This document shows, piece after piece, positions 9,940-18,599 of a stretch of DNA of 64,000 bases. Position 1 is the stretch's first letter. The number at the start of each line of letters is the position of its first letter. A model generated the notes under the pieces. The model searched no databases. It was not told where the DNA came from and saw only the letters and a program-made list of their open reading frames with translations. The DNA comes from Desulfonema magnum (GTDB lineage: Bacteria > Desulfobacterota > Desulfobacteria > Desulfobacterales > 4be13). The translations under genes were made by a program, and so were the position numbers. Location of the stretch: positions 2,666,001-2,730,000 of the forward strand of contig NZ_CP061800.1 of assembly GCF_017377395.1 (NCBI RefSeq). Direction: 5' to 3'.

Positions 9940-10347
9940 ATGATTCATTACACTGCCAAATATCAGTAGATCGAAAACTTTTCGGGATAAAAGGAGTGCA
10001 AAAATGAAGCGAACGCGGAATTTTTGCAAAAATTCCGCGTTCGCTTCATTTTTGCACTCCTCGTAACTGATTTGGAAACAGTAGGTTATAAATTCTTTTC
10101 GATCTACTGAATATACGAAAACCGCTTCAGGCTATACTGGAAAACTGGCCGAATGGCCTGAAGTGATCACAGAGGGGAATGCCGTGCAATGTTGAAAGAT
10201 GCCCTGAATGAGATGATGCTCGCTTATCATGAACTTGGCAGGCCGATTCCCGGTGACAATTTTGTTATTGAACAGTTTTCGGTTGAGGAGCGGCATGTCT
10301 GTCAAGCCCGGCCCCGGTATCAATTTCCGTCCCGGTATCTGATTTAA
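9940..10347 (+). pseudogene. hicB-like antitoxin pseudogene, interrupted by a miniature element
   Basis: ATG at 9940 opens MIHYTAKY, then a 146-bp palindromic element intervenes. Removing the element and one target copy rejoins the frame as AKY-TKTASGYTGKLAEWPEV, a HicB antitoxin N-terminus. A second lesion, apparently a short deletion shifting frame near 10175-10180, precedes CRAMLKDALNEMMLAYHELG and the HicB-like end GDNFVIEQFSVE. The stop is at 10345. No HicA toxin is recognisable beside it, so the pair is dead. Confidence 0.8.
9964..10109. mobile_element. 146-bp MITE-like palindromic element, TIR CAGTAGATCGAAAA, target duplication AATAT
   Basis: The ends are CAGTAGATCGAAAA and its reverse complement. 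Flanking AATAT copies (9959-9963 and 10110-10114) form a 5-bp target-site duplication. Inside, 9993-10060 is a perfect hairpin with a 33-bp stem starting GGAGTGCAAAAATGAAG and a 2-base loop. There is no ORF, so it must be moved by a transposase encoded elsewhere. Related copies lie at 14351-14494 and 22112-22437. Confidence 0.88.
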
Positions 10348-10380
10348 TTCTTTATAAATCAGAAGCGTTATATTACAAAG

Positions 10381-11478
10381 ATGAATAATATGATAACAGA
10401 ATTAAAAATAACAGGATTCAGAGGATTTAAGGATTTCAGCCTGAATGATCTGGGGCGCATTAACCTTCTGGTAGGCTCTAATAACGGGGGCAAGACTTCG
10501 GTTCTTGAAGCCTTGGAATTTCTTGCTTCCCGGGGAAATCTGAGACCGATTTTCGGTGCCATGAGACGCAGAGGTGAACATAAGTGGCCCGACGCTCAGA
10601 TAAAATCGGATTTGGAGATGGATATATGCCGTTTGTTTTACGGATATGAAATGCAACAGGACAGCCAATTTTCAATAAGCGGAAAGCGTATGACTTCTGC
10701 TGATACCGTACAGGCAGAGATTCAGGAGAGCGAATCCGAAAGCTTGCCTGATGACAGCTATGAATTTTTAAGCCCTTATATCTTAAAACTGACCTGGAAT
10801 CACGAAACAGAACCCCTGAACCTGAAACTCCGTTTAAGCCACCAGGGCGGACTTTCATACAAGATACTCAGAACATATCCGCCAAGACAGGCAGGAAAAT
10901 CTCTTTTTGTCTCAACCTTATCTTTGTCTGCTGACGAGATCGTCCCGCTGTTTGAAGACATTGTTCTCACTCCTGATGAACAACTTGTTATTGAGTCAAT
11001 AAGGCATATTGAGCCGACCATTGAAAGAATAGCATCTTTGGGGAGCGAAAAAAGAGGAGGATTGTCATATTCAGGAACAATAGGAGGACTTGTCGTCAAA
11101 TGCAAGGGAATTGACCAGCGGATTCCCATAGGAAGCATGGGAGACGGAATTTGGCGTATGCTGGGCATCACTCTGGCGTTGATAAAGGCAAAAGAAGGCA
11201 TATTGCTGGTAGATGAGATTGACACAGGGCTGCATTTTACCGTAATGGAGGATATGTGGAAACTGATCGCCAAAACTGCCGAGCGTCTGAATGTTCAGGT
11301 TTTTGCAACAACTCATAACAGCGATTGCTGGTCCAGCCTTGCAACTATTTTATGTGACAAAGACGCTGACAATAAAAATGTCAGCATACAAAGAATAGAG
11401 AAAAATAAAAAACAGGCCGTGGCTTTCACACGAGATGAAATCATTATTGCCGCAAAAAGAGGAATAGAGGTCAGATAA
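10381..11478 (+). CDS. AAA ATPase of the OLD/AAA_15-21 type
   Basis: A 365-residue ATPase. Walker A GSNNGGKTS lies near residue 32, a signature-like GSMGDGIWRM follows, Walker B is ILLVDEIDTGLH, and the H-loop is ATTHN. The short helical insert in place of a long coiled coil is typical of OLD-like and PARIS AriA-like ATPases. The next gene begins 2 bp later and has a TOPRIM-like N-terminus, the usual ATPase-TOPRIM pairing of anti-phage systems. The partner is truncated, so the system is probably inactive unless complemented. Confidence 0.82.
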   Translation: MNNMITELKITGFRGFKDFSLNDLGRINLLVGSNNGGKTSVLEALEFLASRGNLRPIFGAMRRRGEHKWPDAQIKSDLEMDICRLFYGYEMQQDSQFSISGKRMTSADTVQAEIQESESESLPDDSYEFLSPYILKLTWNHETEPLNLKLRLSHQGGLSYKILRTYPPRQAGKSLFVSTLSLSADEIVPLFEDIVLTPDEQLVIESIRHIEPTIERIASLGSEKRGGLSYSGTIGGLVVKCKGIDQRIPIGSMGDGIWRMLGITLALIKAKEGILLVDEIDTGLHFTVMEDMWKLIAKTAERLNVQVFATTHNSDCWSSLATILCDKDADNKNVSIQRIEKNKKQAVAFTRDEIIIAAKRGIEVR

Positions 11479-11479
11479 G

Positions 11480-11662
11480 ATGTCCGCAGGAATAAAAAGG
11501 AAAAAGCTGCTTGTGGAAGGAGCCGATGATAAAAGCGTCATTCCTGAACTGATAGAGGCAAACGGCATCAGATGGGGAGAAACCGCCCGTGAGGCCATTG
11601 TCCATATTCAGGATTTTGGCGGAACAGAAAATCTTCTGGCTCCTCATGAAATATCCACGTAA
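11480..11662 (+). pseudogene. truncated DUF3226/TOPRIM-like partner
   Basis: Only 60 residues. KRKKLLVEGADDKSVIPEL matches the opening strand and acidic residue of TOPRIM-like DUF3226 proteins (KLLVEGxDD). Such proteins are usually over 200 residues, so most of the domain is missing. A palindromic repeat (11702-11756) lies just downstream and may mark the deletion. It follows the ATPase gene by one base. Confidence 0.6.
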
Positions 11663-11701
11663 CTTTTGATTTTAAGGCGATTGACAAGAATGAATATACC
11701 T

Positions 11702-11756
11702 GTTCGTCGTTTCGCGTTTACGCGGTCTCACACCGTCTAAACGCGGAACGACGAAC
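11702..11756. repeat. palindromic repeat, GTTCGTCGTT type
   Basis: An inverted repeat with arms GTTCGTCGTTTCGCGTTTA and GTTCGTCGTTCCGCGTTTA (on opposite strands) around a short loop. A related palindrome with GTTCGTAGTTCCGCCTTTA arms lies at 28999-29083. It separates the truncated DUF3226 gene from the flavoprotein gene. Confidence 0.75.
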
Positions 11757-11854
11757 TCAGAAAATATTCCGGTATGCTTTTTTCCGGAAATCGTTTAAGG
11801 AATTGGTCAGAGAAAGGAAGGAATAAATAACTTTTCAACAAAAGGAGATACACC

Positions 11855-13768
11855 ATGGAAAGAATGTTCACGCCATTTAAACTGGGTGATTTGGAACTCG
11901 CAAACAGGTTTGTATTCCCCCCGATCAAGCTGGGATATGGCAATCCTGACGGCACGGTGACAGACCGCCAACTGACGTTTTACAGACAGATTGCGAAAAA
12001 CGGTCCGGGACTGATAATTATTGAGCCTGTATCTGTCACTGCCGATGGCAAGGAACATCCCAAACAGCCCTGCGTCCATCTTCCTGAGAGTGCCGCCCAA
12101 CTCCGGAAGATTGCGGATGTCATTCACGCGGAAAATCGCCTTGCCTGCCTTCACCTGAATCATGGCGGCGCGGCAGCCAATCCCAAGCTTATCGGCGGCG
12201 CGCCCAAAGCTCCCTCTGTGATGACATGTGTTGCCAGAGAGGGAAATGTCTCTCAGGAAATCACCGAACAGGATATCCAGGCCATTCTTGACGGTTACGG
12301 AACTGCCGCGGAAAAAGCGCGGCAGGCAGGATTTGATGTCATAGAAATCCAGGGCGGACACGGTTATCTCATCTCGCAATTTTTGAACGGAAAACTGAAC
12401 ACGCGGAAAGATCGCTATGGTCAGGATCGCACTCTGTTTGCAAGGGAGGCCATTTCAAAAGTCAGAGAAAACGCCGGTAACATTCCTCTGATTCTGAGGA
12501 TTTCCGGTAATGAGATGTCACCGGAATTCGGCATCAGCCCGGATGACCTGCTGCCGCTCCTGAAATTGGCCGAGGAAAAGAAAATCAGCCTCATCCACGT
12601 CGGCATGGGGAATGCCTGCTTCAGTCCGCCGTGGTATTTTCACCATGCGGCCCTTCCGGATAAACCCCAGACCGATGCCCTGTCCTGGGTGCGTGAAAAT
12701 ACATCGCTCCCGCTGCTCGCGGCCGGCAGAATGGGCAGGAAGGAGAAGGTCATCCGCTTTCTGGACCAGGGACTTGCCCAGCTTGTGGCACTGGGAAGGC
12801 CCCTTATTGCGGATCCTGATCTTCCGGAAAAATGGCAAAAAGGGGCAGATCAGGACATCAGGTATTGCGGCTATTGTCTCCAGGGTTGCCTCCATCGTAT
12901 GAAGAGCGGTGTATCTCTGGGCTGCAACCTGAATCCCGCGGTGGGTCTGCCGCCGTTGGCGCGTACAGACACGCCCATGAAAGTCCTGATTGCCGGAGGC
13001 GGTCCTGCCGGACTGAGTGCGGCATTGTACATGGACACACGGGGGCATGAGGTGACTTTAGCCGAGAAAACAGATGCCATAGGAGGGCAATTCTCTCTTG
13101 CATGGCAGGCTCCTGGAAAGGAAAAAATGAAACAGGGACTGGAATCTCTTGAACGCGCTGTGAAATCCGGAGGTGCTTCTCTCCTCATGAACAGGACCGC
13201 GGACGCGGACCTTGTCAGAGAGATTCAGCCTGATCTTTTGGTGTGGGCCGTGGGAGCGGTTCAGAATATCCCGGAAATCAAAGGGCTTGAACATCAGCAT
13301 GTCATGACATCCCTAGAATATTTCCAGGGAGCAAAAGCGGTAAAAGGCCCCAGAGTTTTGGTCGTCGGTGCTGGCAGAGCCGGGCTTGAGATTGCTGAAA
13401 AGCTGGGCAAGGAGGGGTTTGATGTGGTGGCGACAAAACGGACAGACCCCATAGGCAGCATGATGGAGATGATCACCAAGAAACTGGCACTGATGCGGAT
13501 TGACCAGATGCAGAATGTGACACTGATGCCTCACACCACGGTTAAAGAATTTTTCGCGGACAAGGTTGATGTGGAACAGGACGGAGAGAAAAAATCATTG
13601 GACGCTTTTCAGACTGTGATCCTGGCTTCCGGTATGCTGTCAGCCCCGGGACCTGATAATGAGGTGAGCAGTGCCGCTCCCAAAATGGAAATCATCGGAG
13701 ACGCGAACGAAGTGAAAGATGTTTTCAGCGCGGTTCATGCGGGGTATGAGCTGGCTTTGAGGTATTGA
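11855..13768 (+). CDS. old-yellow-enzyme family NADH:flavin oxidoreductase / 2,4-dienoyl-CoA reductase-like
   Basis: A 637-residue protein with a clear AAAGGAG site before ATG. The N-terminal ~330 residues are an OYE-type FMN TIM barrel (FTPFKLGDLELANRFVFPP; HLNHGG; QGGHGYLISQFL). A cysteine cluster CGYCLQGCLHRMKSG...GCNLNP binds a 4Fe-4S cluster. The C-terminal part has a FAD/NAD(P) Rossmann fold (VLIAGGGPAGLSAALYM) and a second GAGRAGLE dinucleotide motif. This is the architecture of FadH and related enoate/dienoyl-CoA reductases. The exact substrate cannot be read from sequence. A ferredoxin gene 69 bp downstream may be its electron partner. Confidence 0.85.
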   Translation: MERMFTPFKLGDLELANRFVFPPIKLGYGNPDGTVTDRQLTFYRQIAKNGPGLIIIEPVSVTADGKEHPKQPCVHLPESAAQLRKIADVIHAENRLACLHLNHGGAAANPKLIGGAPKAPSVMTCVAREGNVSQEITEQDIQAILDGYGTAAEKARQAGFDVIEIQGGHGYLISQFLNGKLNTRKDRYGQDRTLFAREAISKVRENAGNIPLILRISGNEMSPEFGISPDDLLPLLKLAEEKKISLIHVGMGNACFSPPWYFHHAALPDKPQTDALSWVRENTSLPLLAAGRMGRKEKVIRFLDQGLAQLVALGRPLIADPDLPEKWQKGADQDIRYCGYCLQGCLHRMKSGVSLGCNLNPAVGLPPLARTDTPMKVLIAGGGPAGLSAALYMDTRGHEVTLAEKTDAIGGQFSLAWQAPGKEKMKQGLESLERAVKSGGASLLMNRTADADLVREIQPDLLVWAVGAVQNIPEIKGLEHQHVMTSLEYFQGAKAVKGPRVLVVGAGRAGLEIAEKLGKEGFDVVATKRTDPIGSMMEMITKKLALMRIDQMQNVTLMPHTTVKEFFADKVDVEQDGEKKSLDAFQTVILASGMLSAPGPDNEVSSAAPKMEIIGDANEVKDVFSAVHAGYELALRY

Positions 13769-13837
13769 GGGGGGCGAGAGGCGAAGGGCGAGAGGCGAGA
13801 GGATGAGGAACATCAGAAATAGGGAGGCAGAAAGTAA

Positions 13838-14314
13838 ATGGTAAGAGGTATTCCGGCGGGTCAGAGAGGCAGAGGGGGCTGTGGGTCCCAGCGTCAGTCG
13901 GGACGGGGCAGGGGATACGGCAGGAGGATGGCAGGAAAAAGAATGGTTCCTGATTCATGGACTCGCTCGCCAGTCGGACCTGCTGAGGACTCACAGACAA
14001 AAACCGAAATCACCCGGGAACAAGAGCTTGATGCGCTCAAAGCTCAGGAGCGGGACATTCAGGCTCAGATTTTGTATTTGGAGAAACGCATCAGAGCGAT
14101 TGAGACAGGCACATCCTCGGATTTCAAAGCCTTTGTGGATTCGGACAAGTGTGCAGGCTGTGGGACATGTGAGGATGTCTGCCCGGTGGGGGCCATTGTT
14201 GTTGATGAGATCGCCAGCATTGATGCGGAATGTTGCATTGGCTGCGGTTCTTGTGTGGCGCAATGCCCAAGAGGCGCACTGAACTTGTATTCTTTGACAG
14301 AGCAAAGTGCCTGA
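13838..14314 (+). CDS. two-cluster 4Fe-4S ferredoxin with Gly/Arg-rich N-terminus
   Basis: A 158-residue protein. Residues 1-45 are rich in Gly and Arg (as in DUF5320-like proteins), residues ~60-95 form a coiled-coil segment, and the C-terminal ~60 residues carry two CxxCxxCxxxCP clusters (CAGCGTCEDVCPVGAI and CIGCGSCVAQCPRGAL). It is probably a cytoplasmic electron carrier or an accessory to the flavoprotein upstream. The gap between the two genes contains a GCGAGAGG-type repeat. Confidence 0.85.
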   Translation: MVRGIPAGQRGRGGCGSQRQSGRGRGYGRRMAGKRMVPDSWTRSPVGPAEDSQTKTEITREQELDALKAQERDIQAQILYLEKRIRAIETGTSSDFKAFVDSDKCAGCGTCEDVCPVGAIVVDEIASIDAECCIGCGSCVAQCPRGALNLYSLTEQSA

Positions 14315-14350
14315 AGTGAGCTGAAGTGACTGAAGTTAAAATTTAAAAGT

Positions 14351-14494
14351 CAGTAGGTCGAAAATTTTTATAAATCCGGAGTGCAAAAATTAAGCGAAGC
14401 GGTTTTTTGCTCTGGATATTTAAAGAATTCCGGTAAGACGCAAAAAATCGCTTCGCTTAATTTTTGCACTCCGGAGAAGCTTTTCGATCTACTG
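14351..14494. mobile_element. 144-bp MITE-like element (CAGTAGRTCGAAAA family)
   Basis: The ends are CAGTAGGTCGAAAA and the complement of CAGTAGATCGAAAA, with an inner GGAGTGCAAAAATTAAGCG inverted repeat. It is nearly the same length and layout as the element inside hicB. The flanks (AAAGT / AAAAT) match at four of five bases, possibly a decayed target duplication. It lies in the 457-bp gap between the ferredoxin and the DUF1638 gene. Confidence 0.75.
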
Positions 14495-14548
14495 AAAATT
14501 CTTTCATGTTTTGTTGTGAGCTGACCACTTATGACTGTTTATATGAAT

Positions 14549-14710
14549 GTGTTAAGTGTCAGGTGTTAGGTGTTAGGTGTTAAGTGTTAGGAAAAACTGC
14601 AAAACTTTCATCGTTCGTTGTGACCGGCAGATCATGGCCGTTTATAGGAAAGAAGCTGGGGCCGGCTTTCATTGTCCGTTATGACCGGCAGGTCATGGCC
14701 GTTTATATGT
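14549..14710. repeat. minisatellite and direct repeats in the ferredoxin-DUF1638 gap
   Basis: TTAGGTGT-type 7-8 bp repeats (about 14549-14590) are followed by two direct copies (about 14608-14650 and 14668-14709) of a unit containing GACCGGCAG.TCATGGCCG and TTTATA. A third copy is at 57418-57451 and a reversed one at 15479-15512. No ORF or promoter is obvious except the Shine-Dalgarno of the next gene. Confidence 0.65.
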
Positions 14711-14771
14711 GTTTAACTTTTTTGCTTTTAAGTTATGCTTATCTTATTTTTTAAGAAAAGGAGGCATCTGT

Positions 14772-15425
14772 ATGGAAACTGTATCATTTTCTGATATTGC
14801 CATTGTTGCTTGCGGCACACTGAGTCCGGAATTGAATTTTTTGAAAAAAGAAGGTTTTCTTGATACTAAACATATGTTTTTTACCACACCCGGGCTGCAT
14901 GAAAATATTCATGAATTGGAACGCCAGCTCCTTCAAAGGATTGCCAAAGCCCGGGAAAAGGCGAAAAAAATTCTTGTGGTATATGGTGGAAAATTCTGTT
15001 ATGTGAATGCAGATGAACCCACCCGCACCATGCAGAAAATTATTCAGGAGCAGGGCCCGGGCGTGGCAAGAACGGATGCGACCCATTGCATGGATATGAT
15101 CGCTGACGAAGCTGAACGGGAAAGGATCGCCCAGGAGGTCGCGGGCGGAGAAAAGGTCTGGTGGATGGTACCGGGTTGGATCAAATTCCGGCATAAAGTC
15201 TTTGAGGGATGGGATAAAGGGCTTGCCAATGAGAATTTTCCCAGGCACACCGGAGGGGCTGTCGTGCTTGACGCTATCGGGTATGTTGATCAGTATATGG
15301 CAGAACATCCCGAAGAATTTCTGGAGTACTCGGACTGGATGGGGATTCCGATGCAGGGCTATTCTGTGACCCTTGACCGCTTTAAATCGGTGTTGTCGGA
15401 ACAGGCGAGGATACTCGGGGGGTAA
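14772..15425 (+). CDS. DUF1638 family protein
   Basis: The start at 14772 is chosen because AAAGGAGG lies 7-14 bases upstream; an in-frame ATG further upstream lacks this. The 217-residue product has VACGTLSPELNFL, the GLHENI motif, LVVYGGKFCYVN and the DATHCMDMI core that match DUF1638. Members of this family are often found near corrinoid/methyltransferase genes in anaerobes, but their function is unknown. It is predicted soluble, with no signal peptide. It is flanked on both sides by repeat-rich non-coding DNA, so it is probably monocistronic. Confidence 0.75.
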   Translation: METVSFSDIAIVACGTLSPELNFLKKEGFLDTKHMFFTTPGLHENIHELERQLLQRIAKAREKAKKILVVYGGKFCYVNADEPTRTMQKIIQEQGPGVARTDATHCMDMIADEAERERIAQEVAGGEKVWWMVPGWIKFRHKVFEGWDKGLANENFPRHTGGAVVLDAIGYVDQYMAEHPEEFLEYSDWMGIPMQGYSVTLDRFKSVLSEQARILGG

Positions 15426-15517
15426 AGGGGCGAGAGGCGAGAGGCTAAAGGGCGAGGGGCAAACTGCCCTGGGTCGCCCTTAAACGGCCATGATCGGCCT
15501 GCTCACAGCGAAAAAGG

Positions 15518-15778
15518 GTAAGTTGGGGGAGGGCGATAAAGCCCCGTGGGGGCGGCATATTCGCAGCTAAGTACCAGACCATAAGTTTTCGATATTCGAA
15601 CGGGAAAGAAACCCGGCTTTTTCCCCGGAAGGATCCGCCGCCCCTGAAGAAAAAAGCCGGGTTTCTCTGCTGTTCGCAGAAAAAAAGATGTATAAAAAAC
15701 TTTTGATCGGGTACTTGCTACAAATATGCCGCCCTTACAGGGCTTGGTTGGCCCTCTCCTAACTCCGTTATGATCAGA
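15518..15778. mobile_element. nested miniature elements: a TAAGTACC element inserted in a GGCGGCATATT element
   Basis: The outer palindromic unit runs from about 15518 to the CCGTTATGATCAG end and contains GGGGGCGGCATATT and CAAATATGCCGCCC arms. Between these arms lies a complete 149-bp element (15568-15716) with TAAGTACC ends and the inner AAACCCGG hairpin seen at 22711 and 25096. Complete copies of the outer type occur at 62464-62585 and partly at 49375-49518. The 371-bp gap has no gene. Confidence 0.7.
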
Positions 15779-15796
15779 AAAATAACTTGAGAAAAA

Positions 15797-16441
15797 ATGG
15801 TTATGCCGAAAATATCCCCTTTTGAAAAATATGCGGATCAATACGAAGAGTGGTTTGAGAAATATCCCCGGGTTTATGAGGCTGAATTACGGGCTGTGAA
15901 AGCCATGATGCCAAGCCCGGGACATGGCGTGGAGATCGGAGTTGGTAGCGGACGATTTGCCGGACCCTTGGGAATTAAAATTGGTGTGGAACCCTCAGAA
16001 CACATGGCGAAGATTGCTGAAAAACGAGGTATTCAGGTTCTGAACGGGGTGGCTGAGGACCTGCCCCTTGAGGATGCGAGTGTTGACTTTGTTCTGATGG
16101 TTACCACAATTTGCTTTGTTGATGACATAAACAAGGCATTGGCTGAGGCTTATCGGGTTCTCTCTTATGGCGGATGTCTGATTATCGGTTTTGTGGACCG
16201 CGAGAGCAGGATAGGACAAATTTATTTAAGCCGTCAGAAAGAGAATGTGTTTTACAAGGATGCGAGATTTTTCTTTGTTGACGAGCTTGCCGGGCTTATG
16301 ACGCAGGCCGGATTTGTGAATCTGACCTTCGGACAGACGCTTTTTAAGCCATTGTCCGAGATCACAAGTAATGAACCTGTCATCCCCGGTCATGGCAAAG
16401 GCTCTTTTGTGGTGGTGAGCGGCAGGAAGGAAGAGGCCTGA
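15797..16441 (+). CDS. class I SAM-dependent methyltransferase
   Basis: A 214-residue protein with the SAM motif I VEIGVGSGRFAGPL, the acidic motif II VEPSEHM, the DLPLEDASVDFVLMV motif IV region and VLSYGGCLIIGFVDRES after it. This is the Methyltransf_11 pattern used for small-molecule or quinone-type substrates. The substrate is not deducible. The start may instead be the second ATG at 15803; neither has a strong ribosome-binding site, because a repeat element ends just upstream. A hairpin at 16549-16597 follows. Confidence 0.82.
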   Translation: MVMPKISPFEKYADQYEEWFEKYPRVYEAELRAVKAMMPSPGHGVEIGVGSGRFAGPLGIKIGVEPSEHMAKIAEKRGIQVLNGVAEDLPLEDASVDFVLMVTTICFVDDINKALAEAYRVLSYGGCLIIGFVDRESRIGQIYLSRQKENVFYKDARFFFVDELAGLMTQAGFVNLTFGQTLFKPLSEITSNEPVIPGHGKGSFVVVSGRKEEA

Positions 16442-16548
16442 CATCTCAGTTTCTGTCCGGTTTCACTAAAAACAGGTTTCACTAAGGTGATTTTCAATAA
16501 AAAACATCCTGCTACGGAATTTGGTTCTCTGAATATGTGGCGGGCGAG

Positions 16549-16597
16549 ATTTCCCTGCCGTTCCCTTCGACAAGCTCAGGGAACGGCAGGGAAATCT
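16549..16597. repeat. palindrome with TTCGACAAGCTCAG core
   Basis: Arms GAGATTTCCCTGCCGTTCCC and GGGAACGGCAGGGAAATC surround a TTCGACAAGCTCA core. It sits in the 236-bp gap before rnfD, could form a stable RNA hairpin, and may end the methyltransferase transcript. It has no U-run, so it is more likely a dispersed palindrome than a classical terminator. Confidence 0.6.
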
Positions 16598-16677
16598 TAT
16601 CCAATGGGATATTCTTTTCTGGAAACAGCCTGAAACAATTTGGAACATTATTTTACATTTAACAGCTTAATCAGTGG

Positions 16678-17697
16678 ATGAAGATGATTAGAACAGATTT
16701 ATTTGTATCCGTTTCACCGCACATAAAGCAGGATGTCACGGTGGCAAAAATCATGTGGACGGTTGTGGCATGTCTGATACCGCCCCTGGTGCTGTCCATG
16801 TTTGTGTTCGGATTTCAGATCCTGTACATTACCCTGATGAGTGTGGGGAGCTGTGTCGCGACCGAGGCCATATCTGAGAAGCTTCTGTCGCGGCCGATTA
16901 CGGTAAAGGATGGCAGCGCGGTGATCACGGGCCTGCTTCTGGCGTATGTGATTCCCCCGGGCGTTCCCTTTTGGATGCCCATTCCGGCTGCAATTATGGC
17001 GATTTTTGTCACAAAGGTGCTGATGGGAGGGCTGGGATTCAATATTTTCAACCCCGCGCTGATTGGCAGGGCATTTCTGGTTGCCACCTATCCGGTGGCA
17101 ATGACCACGGCCTGGCTGGAACCCATAAGAGACGCCTCGGTTTTCAAGTATGCGGGGGCCGGTGTTGATGCCATTTCCGCGGCCACGCCCCTGTATGTTT
17201 TAAAACATTACGGCATGTCAGCTTTTATGGAAAAATTCGGATCCATGTCAGCCATTTATACAGACTTTTTTATCGGATTAAGGCCAGGGTGCATCGGAGA
17301 GACATCTGCTCTGCTTCTTCTCATTGGCGGGATTTTTCTGATCTGGAAAAAATATATTACCTGGCATATTCCAATATCTCTGATCCTGTCTGTGGGGGTT
17401 TTAACCTGGATTTTCGGAGGAGAAACATTGTTCACGGGAAATCCGCTGGTGGCGGTGCTTTCCGGCGGCGTGATGCTCGGTGCCTTTTTCATGGCAACGG
17501 ATTATGTCACCTCACCTACCCAGAAAACCGGCAAGCTTATATTCGGCGCGGGGATCGGCGCACTCACCGTTCTCATCCGCCTGAAAGGGGGATATCCCGA
17601 AGGGATCTGTTACGCCATCCTGCTGATGAATTCATTAACCCCGGCGCTGGATCAATGGTTCCGGCCCAAACGTTTCTCCGAAGGCGCGAAAATATGA
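16678..17697 (+). CDS. rnfD: Rnf electron transport complex subunit D
   Basis: A 339-residue integral membrane protein of the NqrB/RnfD family with about 8-10 membrane segments. It opens with a short cytoplasmic part ending PHIKQDVTVAKIMW, has the conserved GGLGFNIFNPALIGRAFL segment, and DAISAATPL with the threonine that carries covalent FMN. Rnf couples ferredoxin oxidation and NAD+ reduction to ion transport across the cytoplasmic membrane. This is the first rnf gene here; rnfC, usually upstream, is absent. Its stop overlaps the rnfG start (ATGA). Confidence 0.95.
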   Translation: MKMIRTDLFVSVSPHIKQDVTVAKIMWTVVACLIPPLVLSMFVFGFQILYITLMSVGSCVATEAISEKLLSRPITVKDGSAVITGLLLAYVIPPGVPFWMPIPAAIMAIFVTKVLMGGLGFNIFNPALIGRAFLVATYPVAMTTAWLEPIRDASVFKYAGAGVDAISAATPLYVLKHYGMSAFMEKFGSMSAIYTDFFIGLRPGCIGETSALLLLIGGIFLIWKKYITWHIPISLILSVGVLTWIFGGETLFTGNPLVAVLSGGVMLGAFFMATDYVTSPTQKTGKLIFGAGIGALTVLIRLKGGYPEGICYAILLMNSLTPALDQWFRPKRFSEGAKI

Positions 17698-18599
17698 AAG
17701 AGATTATAAAAATTACCGTGGCTCTGACCATTTCCTGCCTGGTCGCGGGGAGTGTCATGGGCGGGGTCTTTATTCTCACTGCCAAAGCTAAAAAACAGAA
17801 TGAACACCTGAATATGCAGCAAACCATGTTCGGCCTGCTGGAACCGGAACCTCCTCAGAAATCCGAGTTTTCCACAGCAGATCTGAACCTGTATAATGTT
17901 TACCGCTATATTATTGAGGATAACGATAAGACTTATCTGGGATACATGGTTCCGGTGAAACAGGATACCCGCACAGCATATGATTTGCTGATCATTGACC
18001 TTAAAGGAAAACTCACAGATCAGCACAAACTTGACCTCCTGCCTGAAGCAGCCAGGGAAGAACAGGATCGCGGCACAGCCATAGCAAATGCGCTCGGTTC
18101 TCAGAAGCGGGCAAAGTATGCGGATACGATGATTATCGCGAAGCTGAATGACAAGCGGGTCGCGTATCTGCTACCTGGAGAATTTCCCGGTTTTAAGACA
18201 TTTATCCATGCGATGGCCGCGCTGGACGCGGATTTCAATATCCTCGGACTGGAGATTATGGCCCATGAGGAAGATCCCGGACTGGGCGGTGAGATCGAAA
18301 AGAAATATTTTAAAAACCAGTTTAAGGGAAAGACCTTTGAAAAACTCAGGCAGTTGAAAGTCATCAAAGAACCGCTCCCCGAGGAATACAGGCAATATCT
18401 GGAGAGAAAGATTTCCCAGGAAGATATGGCCGGAATAGGAAAAAAATATCAGGATGCGGATATCCATGCGATTACCGGAGCCACGATTTCCAGCAGTTGC
18501 GTGACAAACGGCCTGAAGCGTATGGTAAAGAAATTTGTCTATCGGATAAAAATACTGGATCGGGTGATCTCTGAGAAGGATATTCACTCGGTGATTTGA
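17694..18599 (+). CDS. rnfG: Rnf electron transport complex subunit G
   Basis: ATG at 17694 overlaps the rnfD stop by four bases. The 301-residue product has one N-terminal membrane anchor (VALTISCLVAGSVMGGVFIL) and a periplasmic FMN-binding domain with ITGATISSS, where the threonine before SS carries covalent FMN. It is longer than the usual ~200-residue RnfG, mainly in the middle part. It transfers electrons between the other flavin and Fe-S subunits. Confidence 0.93.
   Translation: MKEIIKITVALTISCLVAGSVMGGVFILTAKAKKQNEHLNMQQTMFGLLEPEPPQKSEFSTADLNLYNVYRYIIEDNDKTYLGYMVPVKQDTRTAYDLLIIDLKGKLTDQHKLDLLPEAAREEQDRGTAIANALGSQKRAKYADTMIIAKLNDKRVAYLLPGEFPGFKTFIHAMAALDADFNILGLEIMAHEEDPGLGGEIEKKYFKNQFKGKTFEKLRQLKVIKEPLPEEYRQYLERKISQEDMAGIGKKYQDADIHAITGATISSSCVTNGLKRMVKKFVYRIKILDRVISEKDIHSVI

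Noticed and set aside
17289-17697. Long N-terminal extension of RnfG overlapping rnfD
   Set aside because: It is an out-of-frame overlap with rnfD; RnfG begins at the ATG overlapping the rnfD stop.
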